A stretch of DNA of 64,000 nt from Proteles cristata cristata (taxonomy: Eukaryota; Chordata; Mammalia; Carnivora; Hyaenidae): contig JAESUZ010004818.1 of the NCBI GenBank assembly GCA_017311185.1, positions 806,001 through 870,000 on the forward strand, read 5' to 3'. The notes beneath the pieces are model-generated. The model was given only the letters and a program-made list of their open reading frames with translations, ran no database searches and was not told the origin of the DNA. Positions 36,701 to 51,700 of this stretch are shown here, in pieces. A program made the position numbers and the translations under genes. Each line of letters opens with the position of its first letter. Position 1 is the stretch's first letter.

Positions 36701-39700
36701 TCAGAGCCAGAGAACAAAAACAAAGAAGAGGGAAGGGCCAATGCACAGAATACGGAAGCAAAGCAGAAAGAAGAAAAGCGATGGAAAATTACTTCTGTCC
36801 TTATCAATACAGTCTTATGCTGGACACAGACACCAAGCAAAGGTGACTATTTTTAGTGAAGAGAGAAGCAGGAGAGACAAGAGTGGTGTAAAACCTGGCT
36901 TCTCTCCCAATAGGATCAAGTCCAAGGGACAAGTTGGTTCATGGGCCAGCTTCAAAAATGTTTTCCAGGAATCTGCTTTACTGTTAGGCTTTAAAAGGGC
37001 AGTTCTTTCAGAAGAAATATGCGTTGTCAAGAAATCTTTTATTCCTTAAACTACAAGACATAATCTAGGGGGTTTTTTTAATTCCAGTGCTCAGGATTAC
37101 TTATGGCCTTTGACAAGAAATGCGATCAAGGATCACAACCTTCTGACTATTCAATCCATCTGAGGTGGTGGCAATTACACTGAACTATAGAAGCTTTCCC
37201 TACTGGTCACAGACACCCAAGGTGTTGGACAAGAAAGGGCTGACATGGTGACTGAAGCCCTCCCCATGCCTAGGGCAGGACAAAAAAAAAAAAAAACCCA
37301 AAACAAAAACAAAACCATTTCACATAGATATTAATTAATAATCTCTAAAAATGAAACACCAAACAACCCAAAACTATGTTTCCGGGGAGGGTAACTGGGA
37401 GGCTAGGGAACAGTGTAGGAGGAATTATTTCTCAAACACTAAACAAAATTCGGGGCGCTTGGGTGGCTCAGTCGGTTAAGTGGCTGATATCGGCTCAGGT
37501 CATAATCTTGCTTTTCACGAGTTTGAGCCCCACGTCGGGTTCTGTGCTAACAGCTTAGAGGCTGGAGCCTGCTTTGGATTCTGTTTCTTCTCTCTCTCTG
37601 CCCCTCCCCTGCTTGTGCTCTGTCTCTCTCATTCTCAAAAATAAATAATAAAACAAACAAACAAAAAAAACCTAAGCAAAATTTAAACTTAAAACAGTTG
37701 GAGCAGGGGCGCCTGGGTGGCTTAGTCGGTTAAGCGTCCGACTTTCGCTTAGGTCATGATCTCGCAGTTCGTGGGTTCGAGCCCGCGTCAGGCTCTGTGC
37801 TGACTGCCAGCTCAGAGTCTGGAGCCTGTTTCAGTCTGTGACTCTCTCTCTTGACCCTCCCTGCTCACGCTGTCTCTCTCTCTCTCCTGGAAATAAATAA
37901 AACATTAAAAAAAAAAATTAAAAAAAGAAAAAAAACAGCTGGAGCAGGGGCAGGGGAAAGGTAGGGAGAGGCAGTGCTTAGGATGCCAAGGGGAAAAGAA
38001 AATAAAGTGGAAAAAAAATGTTCCTAACATCCCCCTGTATCAGGCTGCATTTTAGCACAAGCAATAAACTAGTATCCCACAGACAGAATCTAAGACTTGA
38101 GCATGAACGTAACAGGAGGATGGGAGGAAACAGATTTTTGGTGAGGCCAAATTCTCCCCAAAGTCTTGAAAATAGATTAACAGTGAAACAAAGCCAAAAT
38201 AAAGAAACTACAAGCACTATATGTTTTCCCAGTTAGGTGACCCACTCCCAGGCTTGAGAAGCACAGCCGTGCGACTGTTAAGAGCTAACCGAAAACCTTC
38301 TTGCTTCAATGCAAACCTGGGTCTTCTTAGTCAATCATATTGGAACAGCTGAATGTCGCTCCCTACACGAGCCCCCTACATGCCTGTTCACATGCTACTG
38401 AGAAGTTCTTTTCCCTTCTCAGGGATGCAGAATAAGTGGCCTAATGTTTTCTTCCAAGTCATTATCCCCAAACTCTCAATGACTACTAGTTTCTCCCATT
38501 ACCTCTAAGCTGTGACTTGACATTTATCAAGAGTTGTGTTCCTTCACTATGGTGACCACTTCCACCTTCCTTCATCTGCAGCACCAACCTTTTCTTTTTC
38601 CTCTTTTATTTACTTATCACTTCCCTTGCTTTGTGCCTGAGCCGCTGATCTTTCCTCACTTTACTGGGCGATAAATCTGCACCTGCCTTAAATGAATTTG
38701 TATTCTGACCGTTTCTCAAATTTATCAAGGTCACTTTAGAATACACTCTCTTCCCAGGTGCTGACAACTAATCTCTTCAAGTCTTCCTTGCAGCTTTCCC
38801 AATGCTGGGAGTCTCAGAGGTGGCCGTTTCATTTTTAGTAGGGGTGTCGTGCACAGTCACTCAGCCAGAATGTGCCATTCAAGAATGTACCAAGACAAGT
38901 ATGTGTGGATATGGGTGTATGAGCTTGCTGTAAGAAAAATGTATACTTACAGATGAAAGATTCATATATAATCCAATCACAAACAATGGAAAGGAAAAAT
39001 AAGAAGAATATGTAATAGTGATGGTTGCCAAAACCTAAAGCAAAAAGAAAAAACATAATTAATACTTTTGCTTGCAATGATTTTCCAGATCAAGACCTTA
39101 CTAACCACCTTCCTGTCAAAAGCTTCCACCAAGTAAAAAAGTAAATAAGCAATACTTGGCTTTTAAATACCACTAAACCAAAACCAAACAGCTCTGATAT
39201 GTCATGGTCAACTGTGTCAACTGAACTAATACTTATTTGCTGTTTACCTAAAAGAAGCCACCTTTCTTGAACAGAACGAGGTCTAAGCATATACAGCTCT
39301 AGGATGGCCTATATTTACTGTGCTGGAGGAAGGGGAGCAAGCAGGACTTTGGACAAATCATAACCTGTACTTTTTCCACGTAACGAGTTTAAGTACAATT
39401 TCTGAACTTCAAGGATTCACTTGATCAGGGGAACAGAGAAAATGAATCTGAAGAACAGCACTAAATAGCTCTGCTGCAGGGCCCTAGACACAGAAAACAG
39501 GGGCAACGGGCAGCCACTCTCACATATGCGGCTTATATCTACCGCTCTCTGGACACCGGGGTTGGGTGCACCTTACTACTAGGATACAAAAGTACCACCA
39601 TGTCCCCACTTTCTCCTCAGGCAGCAAAGCCCAGCAGCAGGAGGAAGGACCCCTGCAATGAGGAGATCTAGGCCCATGGGTGACTAGTTGTGTGACTAGA

Positions 39701-42700
39701 AGGAAGTCATTTAACCTCTCGGGTCTGGTGTCCTTGCTTTTAACATGGAGATATCTCTTCTGTCTGTTTCACAGGCCTGGCAGCCCAACAAGATGATCCA
39801 CTATGTTAAATGCAGCCGAATAAAAATATATGGGCTCATTACTGTTGCTTTTCCACTTCCATTCAAAGCTGGCTGCTCTGATGCGAATCCTCCCGTCTTT
39901 ACAGTGGGATGGGGTCCGTGAAGCTTGGGACCCCAGGAATGATCTCTTCACTGTTCTCCAGGAACAGCAGAGGCCATCAAAATGCACCAAAGAAACCTGA
40001 CCCGCTGAGGCAGGCTTTTGTTCGTGATTATAAAAGCTTCCTCCTCTCCTGGAGACAAATGACCATAGTTCCTCTGAAGTCCTCATAATAAGCCTGTGAC
40101 TTCTACAGCCACCACTCAGAGGAAACTCAGGGCTACAGACCAGGACAAGGAATAGACCACACCGTCTCTGGTGTGAGCTTCCACCTGAGCACCTGGAGGA
40201 GTACATGAGAGAGACGAGCCACAGAATGTGGTAAGAACCTGGTAATTTGGCACAGAAGACCAATACTACTAAAGTAACCTCAGGCAAATAATTTGCCTTT
40301 CGTATTTTTCCACCTCTCAAATGGAGACATAATACCAACTTCAGAGGTATGCCCTGATGATCAAATAGGCTACTACATTCAAAACTGCTTTATACACTCT
40401 AAAATACTATACAAATGACATTAATTATTATCAACATCGACAGTTTTCCAAACATGTTAACACCACAGAGAGGAGTCTCTGACAAAGAAGAGTTACAAAA
40501 TGGACCCCTGAGATGCCCTTCTATCTTTTCTATTAATCACACACATGGCTAAATATATACTTAATAGTGTCAACTAAGAAATTCAATCTCTCACCTATGC
40601 ACCGTCCAGTCCACAGACAATGCTGATCGTACCGAGCGACACAGGAGTTACACACGTGGCAATGAAGTGACCTCAATGGCTTCCTTATCTAAGGAGGCAA
40701 TTAAGATAGGTCTAAGCAAAAATCAATGTCTTAAAGTGGTAACAAACCACAAGCAGACTCTTACTCCTAAATCATAATGACGTGGGTACAAATAATCCTA
40801 AATAGGTCATCAATTCACAGAGAGGTTCTGGAATGCCTTATTAATATTTACTTTCATATATCTATTTTGAGTAGGCCAGCACTAAAGGGGTTTTGAATTC
40901 CAGAGCCTATTCACACTGACAAGGGGGAAACAAGGAAGTATCATTAAGAAAAAGGAAAAAGGAAACCCGAGTTACATTTCTGGCTCTGCCAATAATTTGT
41001 TACTATGTTAGGGAGAAGTTACTTCTTCCCTCTAGACCTTGATTCCTCAATTGCAAAATAAGACGTTTCACTAAGCAGTTTCTGGGGTCGTCCTGAGCCT
41101 CTGACTTGAAGTTAGTTCTAATATATGCTTTATGGCAGGAAAAAGCAATCAAAACACAGCATGGATCATTCACAGAGAGATCTAACCACAGACAACTTCG
41201 AGAAACCGCAAACATTCTTTCATATGCTCAAGGCAGAAAATTATTCTGACAGTAATACAAAATTAGAAACCGGTAAAAACAAAGGTGTGCAAATATACCA
41301 TGGATATTTAAGAAATGCTTACATGAGAAATGTTACCAAGAATTTGCCTTCTCACTATGGGATAAAATTATTTACAAAAAAAAAAAAAAAAGAAGACTCA
41401 CAAGACAGGAGGTACAAAATGTTCTGAAGTCCAGACAGCCAGTCTCTGCAAGGGTGATGATATTCTGAAAGGCACAAGATTTGACCTTACGATGATGTTT
41501 TATTGGGGAATGGTTATTCACCATTGTCACAGCTCTCTCTCCAAAATGACGTGGCCAGAAGAGCAATCTGGAATATCTGCCACCAAATCATTCTGTGCCT
41601 GAAAATAGTGTGACTTTTCAAGGCTGCAATTTCAACCACAGCCAATAAATTAGAAGGCACACAAATTACACCTCCCCATTCTCTCCATGAATGGCAATCA
41701 TCTCCCAGTTATAATCTGTTAGAGAAAACTACACCTTATGGATACACTCATAAAAAGCAAACAAAACGCATCAGTACCCATTGGAACTGATGGTGACGAG
41801 CACCACAGGCTCAGTCTCCCAAGAACTGCCTACAGGGAACACCGACAACGACCCTTCTAAACATTCACCAGCAAAGGAAGACACGCATGTCCTCTGACAC
41901 CTTCACATCTATCTCATGTCAATAAGGAGGGCTCCCCCTGGCCCCTGCCTAGTTACTCACCATGGATCAAGTGGGGGAGTTTAAGCTAAATGATCATTAT
42001 GTAAGCGCTCCTATAAAGAAATTGGATCGTGTTCGCTAACAGAAGTTATATTTGAAAAAGTCTTAGGTCTGACTTTAAGAGGAAATAAAAATACTTTTTA
42101 AAACTTTTCCAGAAATAAGTGAAAAAACATGACACTGGAGAAATCTCAACTTTGTTGATTTACGCTGCATCTATTACGTGCCAGGCACTGGAGATGACCC
42201 ATGACAAACACGAGCATTGCTATGACCTTCCTATTTAAAAAAAAAAAAAAAAAGTAACCTTACAAAGGAAGCCTCACCGTTTTCCTTTCTTCTTCAGAAG
42301 CTTTAGTGAAGCCTGGATCAGTTGCCCAAGTCTTGTAGAAAAAGTAGAGGAAGCCTACTAGGCTAAGAATGAAAGCAAAATAGAAAGGGGTGCCTGCTAG
42401 ATGTGAAAACCATATTAAGGAACATATCAACTTCCACTAAGAACAGCATAATTACAACATAAGCAAATTTCGCTATAGGTGCCTAAGAATCTCTCTGCAT
42501 TCTACCCTCACTTTCTGTTACGTATACTCATCCCTGACCCCATCCTGTGTTCTAATCCTACAAGAATGTGCTCATAGTTGGCTAATAATTAACCCCTTCT
42601 GATCAGTTGAAACTCATCAAAAAAATATTGATAGGAATGGTTGCCATATATGAGGTACATCCTGCGGACTGAAAAACATTCAACATCCAAATAAATTAAT

Positions 42701-45700
42701 CTCTAATAGTATTACCGTGTCTCTCCTGTAAGTATTCAAAAGAATAATTATCGGTCATTTTGACAAAATCATTCAAAGAAACAAACCATGTGATTCAGAG
42801 ATTCCAAATAAAATATTTCCTTATACATTAGATAAGTGCTCACAAAAGTTTCCTTAATGTAAGGTTTAATAACTAATGCTTTTCACTGTATTAGGCTGTA
42901 TCGATTAAGAAATTTAAAAAACTGCTCTCTTTGCAAATTAATTACAAATCGAATACTGTTTTGGGAAAGGAAGATACTGTAGAGACAGTAAGATAAAAAG
43001 TATTTCAAGGATAAATATTATCCACTTTGAAATGTTTTTAAAGTGGTACAAATTCTTTGTATAGAAAGTAAAATTTTGCTCCAGGGAAAGACAAATGAAG
43101 GTGCAGTAAGTAATAAGAACAATATACCAGTAGTAAACCAATTCTCCTTGCCTAATTTAAATCATTATCAACACAGTAACCACATCTGCCTTCCAAGTTA
43201 TTATCAAGCTGTCATGTTCCAAACTTTGGAGTGGAACAGGCAGCCATAAAATAAACTCTAAACCCGTGCTATTCAAAGTGTGATCCATGGACTCACAGCA
43301 ATGGCTTTACCTGGGAGTCTGTAAGAAAGGCAGAACTTCAGAAGTTACCCCAGATCTGCAGAACTACACTCGGGATTTTAACAAGATCCTCGGGGGATCC
43401 ACATGTACATTGGAACTTAAGCAGCACTGCTCTGAGACACAAAAACTAGTGCTCTGACCCACAACCACATCTGGTTCAGGTAGGCAGGAACAAATCTTGT
43501 TGGTTTACTAGTTTATCAATTTGGGGGTACGGGGGTGGCTCAGTGGGTTGAGTGTCCAACTCTTGATTTCGGCTCAGGTCAGGACCTCACGTTTTGTGAG
43601 TTTGAGACCTACATCAAGCTTGGCACTGACACCACGGAGCCTGCTTGGAATTCTCTCTCTCCTTTCTCTCTGCCCCTCCCCTGCTTGTTCTTTCTGTCTT
43701 TCAAAATAAATAAAGAAACATTTTTAAAAAGTTAATTTATCAGTTTGTTTGTCTGCAGAAGGGCCTAGCTTTAAGAGATAGGATCTAGAAGAGTGGTGTG
43801 AAATGAAATTCTAACAAATGAAGCTTACTTAGAATGTATTAATAACACTGTTAAAGAGCACATAAGTCGAGACCTTTAAAGAATCACATCCTGTTTTCTT
43901 CCCACAGAATCTTGATTAACACACAACACATTCTCAAAAATACATTCAGTTGAGTCACATGATGATTCTGCACATTGAGCTCACTGAACTCTGGCTTCCC
44001 ATTCCCAAGAACTTTCAAAACAAATCCCAGGAGAATCACTGGATCCTCTCTAAGTAAAACAAATGCATTCTATCCCCTGATATAAAAGCCAAACGTTCCT
44101 TGCTTCCATGCCCTTGCTTTGTGTGGTTCAGGAGCCTCAAATGCTCCCTGCTGCCCTCATCTACTTCCAGAAGCACACTTTAAGGTTGCCCAAGTCTAAC
44201 TTTATTCTCCGTCCCCTTGCAGGTCTTTCCTGAATCCCTACAGAGAAAGGATTCTTGCCCTTCCCGGAGTCTACGAATGCCTGTTCTGTGGCACTTAGAT
44301 CTTAAATTGTAGTTATATATAGACCCACCCCTCAGCCTCTCCAGTTGGCTGGTGACTCTTTACAGTTAAAGTCTCTCAATATGGAGCTGAAATGTGCCTT
44401 TCTGGAACTTGGACTAACTGGTTTTCATCCCTTAGATCCTTTAGCTCTACACTAAAGATGGATACTATGGCTGTCCTTAGATCTACCCTACAGAAGCCTA
44501 TTCCTCATTTGTTCGATACATTGTTATTGAACGTCCATTCCATACAGTGCGCTGGCTTCCAAATGATAGACTTCCAAACACTTGGCATTAGGAGGCAGTG
44601 CTCACACCTACAGGATAAGCAGCAACGTGGTTCCCTGCACAGAACAGTTTCCTGGTCACGCTCTTCCGCTTTTGCTGCCGTTTGTCAATGTTTCTCTAAA
44701 AACAACAAAATTAAAACAAACACACTTCGGGTTGTACTGATCAGTGCCGGGATAGTGCGAGGGCTATTGTCCTTTGTGTGGACACTCACCTCCTGGGGAA
44801 TACAGTGGCTTCCTTGACACCTGTGTCACCCCCCATACCAGGCTTTTAGTCAAAGCTCTTGCTCCCTTCCACCTGCTCTGAAGCTGTGTCATTCCCACCA
44901 CAACATGCCAGAAACACAGACGTAATGTTCGGCGCTTCACCATTTCTTTCTCAAGTGTTCTCCTCACCTCCAAACTCATCAGTGGAACTATCTCTTCCAC
45001 ATGATCCTGACTCATAAAAGCCAAATACATTACTTGCCGAGCATATAAAAAAGCACCAAAAGGAAGGGATCATCTGAGGAACCAGCCCAGAGTGTCCCTT
45101 AATTTCAAAATGCAGCCATCTACACAGATTTTACTCAGAAGAGTGACTAATAGAATAGGTATTATTTATAAAATGCCCACTATGCAATGAGGACCATGGC
45201 ATTTTACAGACATCATAGCAGAGTACTCCTTGCAGCCATCCCACAAATTTGGTGCTGTTATCCCTCAGGATTTTTTTTTTTTTTTTACAGAAAACTGAGA
45301 CTCGGTGAAATTTAATAATGTGCCCAGTCAGACATAAGAAAGAGGGCCAAACTCAAACTCATTCTGTCCGATGACAAAGAGGGTACTCTTTCCACAGTGG
45401 CCCCCCTCCTCCGACACTGCTCATAAAAGCCTGGGAGAGGGGAAGCCCCCACACAATCCAGACTTGGCAAAACCTGGGACAGATAAGTCAACTGAGAACT
45501 GAGGGGAGCACCTCAGGTCACACCCAGTGCAGTTCAAACGGCATTTACCATACAGCTTCATAGACACTGAGCCGCTGGCTAAGTGTGCCACCTACTGACT
45601 GACATGCACTCACCCATAGCAGGTGCATACGGTTGCCCAGGTCCAGGGGCTTTCTGCTGTACGGGCAACTAACAGATTCCGTCTCGTCAACTCCGACATA

Positions 45701-48700
45701 AGAGACAGAGTCTGTCTAGCTTTCGAAATCAGTTCTTCTGATGTAAAGGCATCTTTGCAAATGGTGAGCCGCTTGTGATTAAACTCAACTGAATACTAAG
45801 TTCTGTGATCAAGGCTTTCAAAACTACAGGGGAGTTACTTTTTTGTTGCTACTGATTCTGCAAAAAACTCATCAGAAAACACAAACCTAAAACGGTGTTT
45901 ACTCCACTGCCGCAAGGGTTGGTAAACACAAATATCAGCCCTCCCTTCTCGGAATCATGTCACTTATCCTAGAATTTATCCGGCTTGAGATTCCTGCAAG
46001 CAATTTGGAGTGTATACTGTCCTGCTGTTTTATACACTTATGGTTACTTATAAAGTATTTTTATAACACATAATATCAAGCAAGTCTTCCTTAAGTAGTG
46101 GTAGTAAGACTAATGCTTAAACAGCCGCCCCCAAATCAGTCCTCGTGAAACAAAGGCTTTACACGATAACATCTTTTGATAGAAGTCAAAGGAACTCCAT
46201 GGTGAGCTACCCCATTCATTTACATTAAAGGAATCCGAAAAAAATGTTAGAGAAAAGGCTCAGAAACAAAAATACCATTAAAGCATAAACATGCTATAAT
46301 GAAAGGAGATATATGCACTCAGAACTCACATGAGTCCTCACTTTACATTGATTCCTATGAAAAGTGTATTTCTGAATTGACTGTATGCATTTCTTCCACA
46401 AACACCATTTTTCTGTTTAAAAATGCCATTACCAGAAGGACACATAGCACAGAAGTTAAATATGTTTACAGGTACATTTCTACCCACCACATTCTTCCTT
46501 CTCTCACCATATAAAGACAAGGTTATAATGGTTTCCTAGAGTCTCTGGAAGGGAAAAAGGGGATCTGGAAGGAGGTGGGAAGGTAAAAAGCTGGAGAAAA
46601 TGCCTCCCTCCCAACGGCAGCTATAAATAGCTTTCGGCCAAAAAGTCTCCCCTAAGAGCACAACACACCCCCTAGGCTGCCAGAGGCTGGAGCCCAGCAC
46701 TTCGAGGGATAAACCTGTTTCTTAGGTGAGGTTTTTGTTTGTTTGTTTGTTTGTTTAATTTGAAACATGGTCTGCCATCCATGAGCAGTTCATGACAGAA
46801 TTAAGTGGGCTGTGACCAGCATTTTTAAAAAAGGAAAGAGATAGGATAAAACTACTGAATTTCACAGTAGAGCACACAGTAGGAGTATCATTTTCTGTTT
46901 CACCCTCCTTTTGGGTGGCAACATAAATGTGCTTTTACTGTGGATTGAGAATCACTGCTGCGGACAGACACACTGCACTGGCCACCGCTGAGGACAGGTT
47001 CCCCGAGCATCCCTCCCCTCCAGGCCATCTTGGCACCCAGGAGACTTATTAATCAACTGTAACTGCTGACCAACTTTAAAGAACCTGCTGACCTTGAAGA
47101 GAGTATCTCAAGGCAAGATGACAAATTTTCATGGGTCCAAGTAAAACAATACTTCACTCTATTGCTTCTTTCCTCTGAGTAATAAATACTAGACACTACT
47201 GCTTCCATAGTATGTTCTGAGATTACTTCCAGAACTCGTGCAGATTTTCGACATTAAAAATCTTCAACCAAAATAACTGAAATGCATACAAATATGAATT
47301 GCATTCCCTGGATCCCTTCTAATGTCTACATTTCTTTTTTTTTTTTTTAATTTATTTCTAGGAGAGAGAGAGAGAGACTGTGATCAGGGGAGGGTCAGAG
47401 AGAGAGGGAGTCACAGACTGAAACAGGCTCCAGGCTCTGAGCTGGCGGTCAGCACAGAGCCCGATGCGGGGCTCGAACCCACGAACCGTGAAAGCATGAC
47501 CTAAGCGAAAGTCGGACGCTTAACCGACTAAGCCAGCCAGGCGCCCCAAGTGTCTACATTTCTAACAATGGCATTACTATTGTTTAAAGGCAAAATGAGG
47601 TATGCCTTTAAATTTCAGCTGGAAGGATATGAGGAAAGAATAAGATGAACCAAGTCACAAATATCCAAAAAATGGAACTTAGCAGGAAGACTGTTGGTAA
47701 GTAGATAAGATTCTTATATCCGAACAAGAACCTAAAAGAAAAAATGATAAACATATGGTATTAATAAAAACAAGTATGGTCCATATTTAGTTCTAAATCC
47801 CCTTAAATAATAACAATAATAATTCCCTTAGGTCACAACAACAATAACAGCTTCCAGCACTGAGTGCTTCCTATATGCCACTTTCCACATGGTAACATCG
47901 GGATGGCTCAGCTAGTTAGGCATCCAACTCCTGATTTCAGCTCAGGCCATGATCTCAAGGTTCATATCAAGCCCCACATTGGGCTGCACTGGCAGCACAG
48001 AGCTTGCTTGGGATTCTCTCTCTCTCTCTCTCTCTCTGGCCCTCCCCCACTAAAGCTCTTTCTCTCTCTCTCAAAATAAATAAACATTTTAATATTTAAA
48101 AAAATAAGAGTTTGCCACCATCTTAACTCCATTTTACACATGAGAAAAGTAAAGCACTCAAGCAATGCATGTTCCAGTTCTTATAGCTAACTTCTATGTT
48201 ATTTCATTCCCAGTAACTTTCTATTTGCAATGAATCTTTATTTCTATTGAAAAATATCACAGTTGTAGTTCTCTTTTTGCCATATCATATTTTCAAATAT
48301 TCCAAAATGCAAAAATTTTAAATACTTGGGAGATTCACCTTCACACTGTACAAGCTTTCTTCTGCAGGCGAGCAGTGTATTTTTAAACCATAACAGATGC
48401 ACACAACCTTAAGCACTTTTATCCCACAATCAGCTTGAGAAGCAGACAGTCAACATAAAAAGAAGAAATAAAGGCTGAAAGTGGCCATAGTCCTCAAACG
48501 CTAACCCTCTTGCTTGGGTAACAAGCAACGTGGAAGTCTACATGGAACTTACTCAAATGTTAATATTATAGTTTCAAAAGAAAAAAAAATCTTTCGTGTT
48601 AAATATTCAATATAGTAAATCCATGCATGAATATGGTTACCTGGATCTATGTTAAGATTTATGCCAGGAAAACATAATGGTTGATGATGGCTAAGAAAAG

Positions 48701-51700
48701 GATTTTTTAAAAAGCTATCAAGATCAGAAGTATAATTATAATAAAATAGTTGAGAAAAACTAAAGGTTCCAAACCTCAGGCACATAACATGTGACCAGAA
48801 CAGGCCAAACAGAGCCCATGTCCACAGCATGACCTGAGATTCTGCAGCACAGACAGATGTGTCTGGCTTAATTAAGCAGTGCAGTCAACAACCTAACTTG
48901 TAAGTGTCTGTGGACCACGATCTGTGGACTTCAAACAGCCATCACACAGCAGCCTGGGTCAATACGCAACTGCCCCTGGGGCCTAAAGGATAGTAGAAGT
49001 TTGCAGCTGCCTACATCCGTGAGACCAGGTCTCCAGAAGAGTATGAGAGAAACAAGAGCAGTATGGATAAAGGTGCCCTATGGATTTGTCTCCCATTTGG
49101 TTTGTGTCCATATGCCAAGTCTAGCATATAAAGCCCTCAACTCAATGTCAGCAAAAAAAGGTTCCTATAAACTTTTGTATGATGTTTGTTTCTACTAAAA
49201 CGAACAAAATGTCAAATGCTCCTATCCTAGGCGAGAAGATACGGTCAGCTCTTGCTTTCTCTCTGAAAGAGAAAAAAACAAAAGCCCCAAAGTGATCATT
49301 GCGATTTCTGGTGATTTGGCTTAAAATTTGACAACCAAGTCACAATCTTCATAGTGGAAAACGAATAAATAACTCTAAGTTACAAGTTTTCTATATAGCA
49401 GACAACTTTGGGCGTTTTGTTATTTTTCAGAATTGTGTGTTTTGACTTTACTTTTAAAATCTAATTCATTTCCAACCAAGAGGTAAGATTCCTCTAGTAT
49501 TTTGTTTTTCCTTATTACTCAAGCTGCTCATGCTTATTCCAGATAATGTTGGCAAACAAAAAAAAAGATCTCTCTTCAACATCACACCCTGAAGAGAGAT
49601 CCTTTTAGATCCTTTTTTATGGATCATCATCACACATTACATTTTTCTTTCATTCAACAAATGAAAATGCTGAAAAGAGAAACGTTTCCTGGTTGCATGG
49701 GCCTTAATGCTCCAGGAAACGGTGAGTAAGTGCTACAAACAAAATCAAACAGGGTGATGCACAGAGTTATTCAGGGATGGCCTCAGGAAGTGACACTGGA
49801 CCTGAGGCCTGAATGGCTGTGTCCTCAGCTCTAAAATAATATGGTATGAGAATGCTTCAGACAAAGACCTAAGCAAGAATCAAGGCCCTGGGGTGGCATG
49901 AGTGTGTCCATGTGTTTTAGAAACGGAAAGAGGGCAGAAGAACAGAGAAGGGAAGGGAAGAAAGAGATGAAGTCCAAAGGGAGAGATCGAATCACATAAC
50001 ACCTCACAGGCAAGGAGTTTGGATTTTATTTTGAACACCCAGAAAAGTCACTGGAAGGTGTTAAGCAGAACAAAAGGAAAGAAACTGATTATTTGCCTTT
50101 TAAAAAGACCACCCTGACTGCTAAGTGGGGATGAACTATAAATTAGGGATAAGAGCTGACCAACTGGAGAAAGAACAGGAAGGCCATGGTGGTGAGCTGG
50201 ATGTGAGGAGGGAAGAATCGAAGACAACAGCAATCCAAGGGTGACATTCATTATTTATATGGGGAACTGGATGCCTTTTTACTGAAAAAGGGAAGATGAG
50301 ATTGGGGTGTGGCATGGCTGTTGAGTACTGCGTGTCAGCCATGGTTCTAACCATTGTGTACGTATTAACCAGAAAGCAGGCATTTCCACTATTATTATCC
50401 TCATTTTATAGATGAAAAAGTGAGGCACAGAGAGGTAAAGCAACTTGTTATAGGTCAGACTGCTGTGTGGTAAAGCCTGACTTGAATACAGGTAACTTGA
50501 CCCTTAACCATGACTAAATACAATCAAGTATAATACTTTCCTAAAATCAGAGCCATCCCACAGTTGCTATTTTATAATTTTCCATCATTCAACTAGGTTG
50601 TTTCAACCAAAAAACCATAAAAGCAAAAATTATGAGCTTAAAATGAATTTAGATCAAGGAAAAAACATGAGTGCTAAAAAATGGGCAAAAATGCTTCATT
50701 CAAGATGCAAAACAGTTAGAAAAATCTTCTCATTATTTACCAAAATCAATAACCCAAAAAGGGAGCTCGGGTCTTTATTTCCTACCGGTTGCCAATTCAA
50801 TCAAATTACTGGGTTGACCAAATTGCTTTTAGCCAAATCATACGCTACCAAAGCCCTTCCCCCACCCCCACCATCCCTGAAGACATTTCAGTGTGGTAAA
50901 TAACTAACATTCAAAGCTCAGTAAAAACTGTGATTTCAGCTAATCAACAGCAGAAATAAGCAATCACATGGAATGCAATAACCAGCCTTGCAAAGACTAA
51001 TATACACACCTTGGAAGCAAAGATGTCAGAAAAAACAATGTTATTAGAAGACATCCTTTTAAAAGCCAAGAATCTGAATTGAAGTCCAGTATGTATCCGA
51101 CAGCCCACATGGTAATCACAGAAAGCATCAGCAGCAGGAAGAGCTATTAAGAGATTCAGAATTTTAGAACCTTATGGATTTTACCTCCTAAGTATCTAAT
51201 AATGATTAGTACCACAGAAGAACTACTTCTTGAATATGTAACCATTAATACAACAGCAGAACACAGTTTTTCTTCAGAATTGCTGGTTGACAAATTTGAA
51301 GTCTGAGAAAATTACCAATCTTGGAAACAATCCTTTAAAAATCTTAGCTTTTATAAAACAGTGCCTAAACATGTTTTCTTTTGCTTTCTTCTCCTCCAAT
51401 AAATGGTGGTCTTTTAGAGAAGTGCTCATGAGAGCTGACATTCTCAAAAATAATGTCTTTTAAACAGTACTGTAAGTCAGAAAGCATAAAGCAAAACAAA
51501 AGGGCCACACAAAAATCAGGACAGCCAAGGCTCAATGTGGAGAGTGCAGGAGTTCCAGCCTGGACACCAGATGGTGCCATCCCCTCATAAAGGTCAGAGG
51601 GTACAAGCTGGCAGAAAAGATAATAGTTTGAGGCATGTGGAATTTCAGACATCTATGCGGAAGTAGCCAGGAGGCCATCAGAAAAGCAGGTCTACAACCC

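Larger units (their letters stand above)
35164..37440. other. ZDHHC13 intron, no gene recognised
   Basis: Holds a short (TA)n run at 35757-35776 and a MEF2-type motif at 36847. No repeat family or exon could be named in the rest. Confidence 0.5.

Noticed and set aside
36741..37049. 102-codon plus-strand open frame
   Set aside because: Lysine-rich translation of purine-rich intron DNA; no start context or domain.
39769..40338. 189-codon open frame on the minus strand, the longest in the window
   Set aside because: It runs across two MIR fossils, has no domain-like composition and lies between ZDHHC13 exons; a chance ORF.
42393..42402. TAGCAG tandem acceptor (NAGNAG) for the ZDHHC13 exon
   Set aside because: Using either AG removes residues conserved in human (LAG), and the preceding exon has no GT donor. 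The U12 AC end explains the sequence better.
44392..44817. 141-codon plus-strand open frame
   Set aside because: Sits partly in an L2-like fossil, antisense to ZDHHC13, with no domain or conservation evidence.
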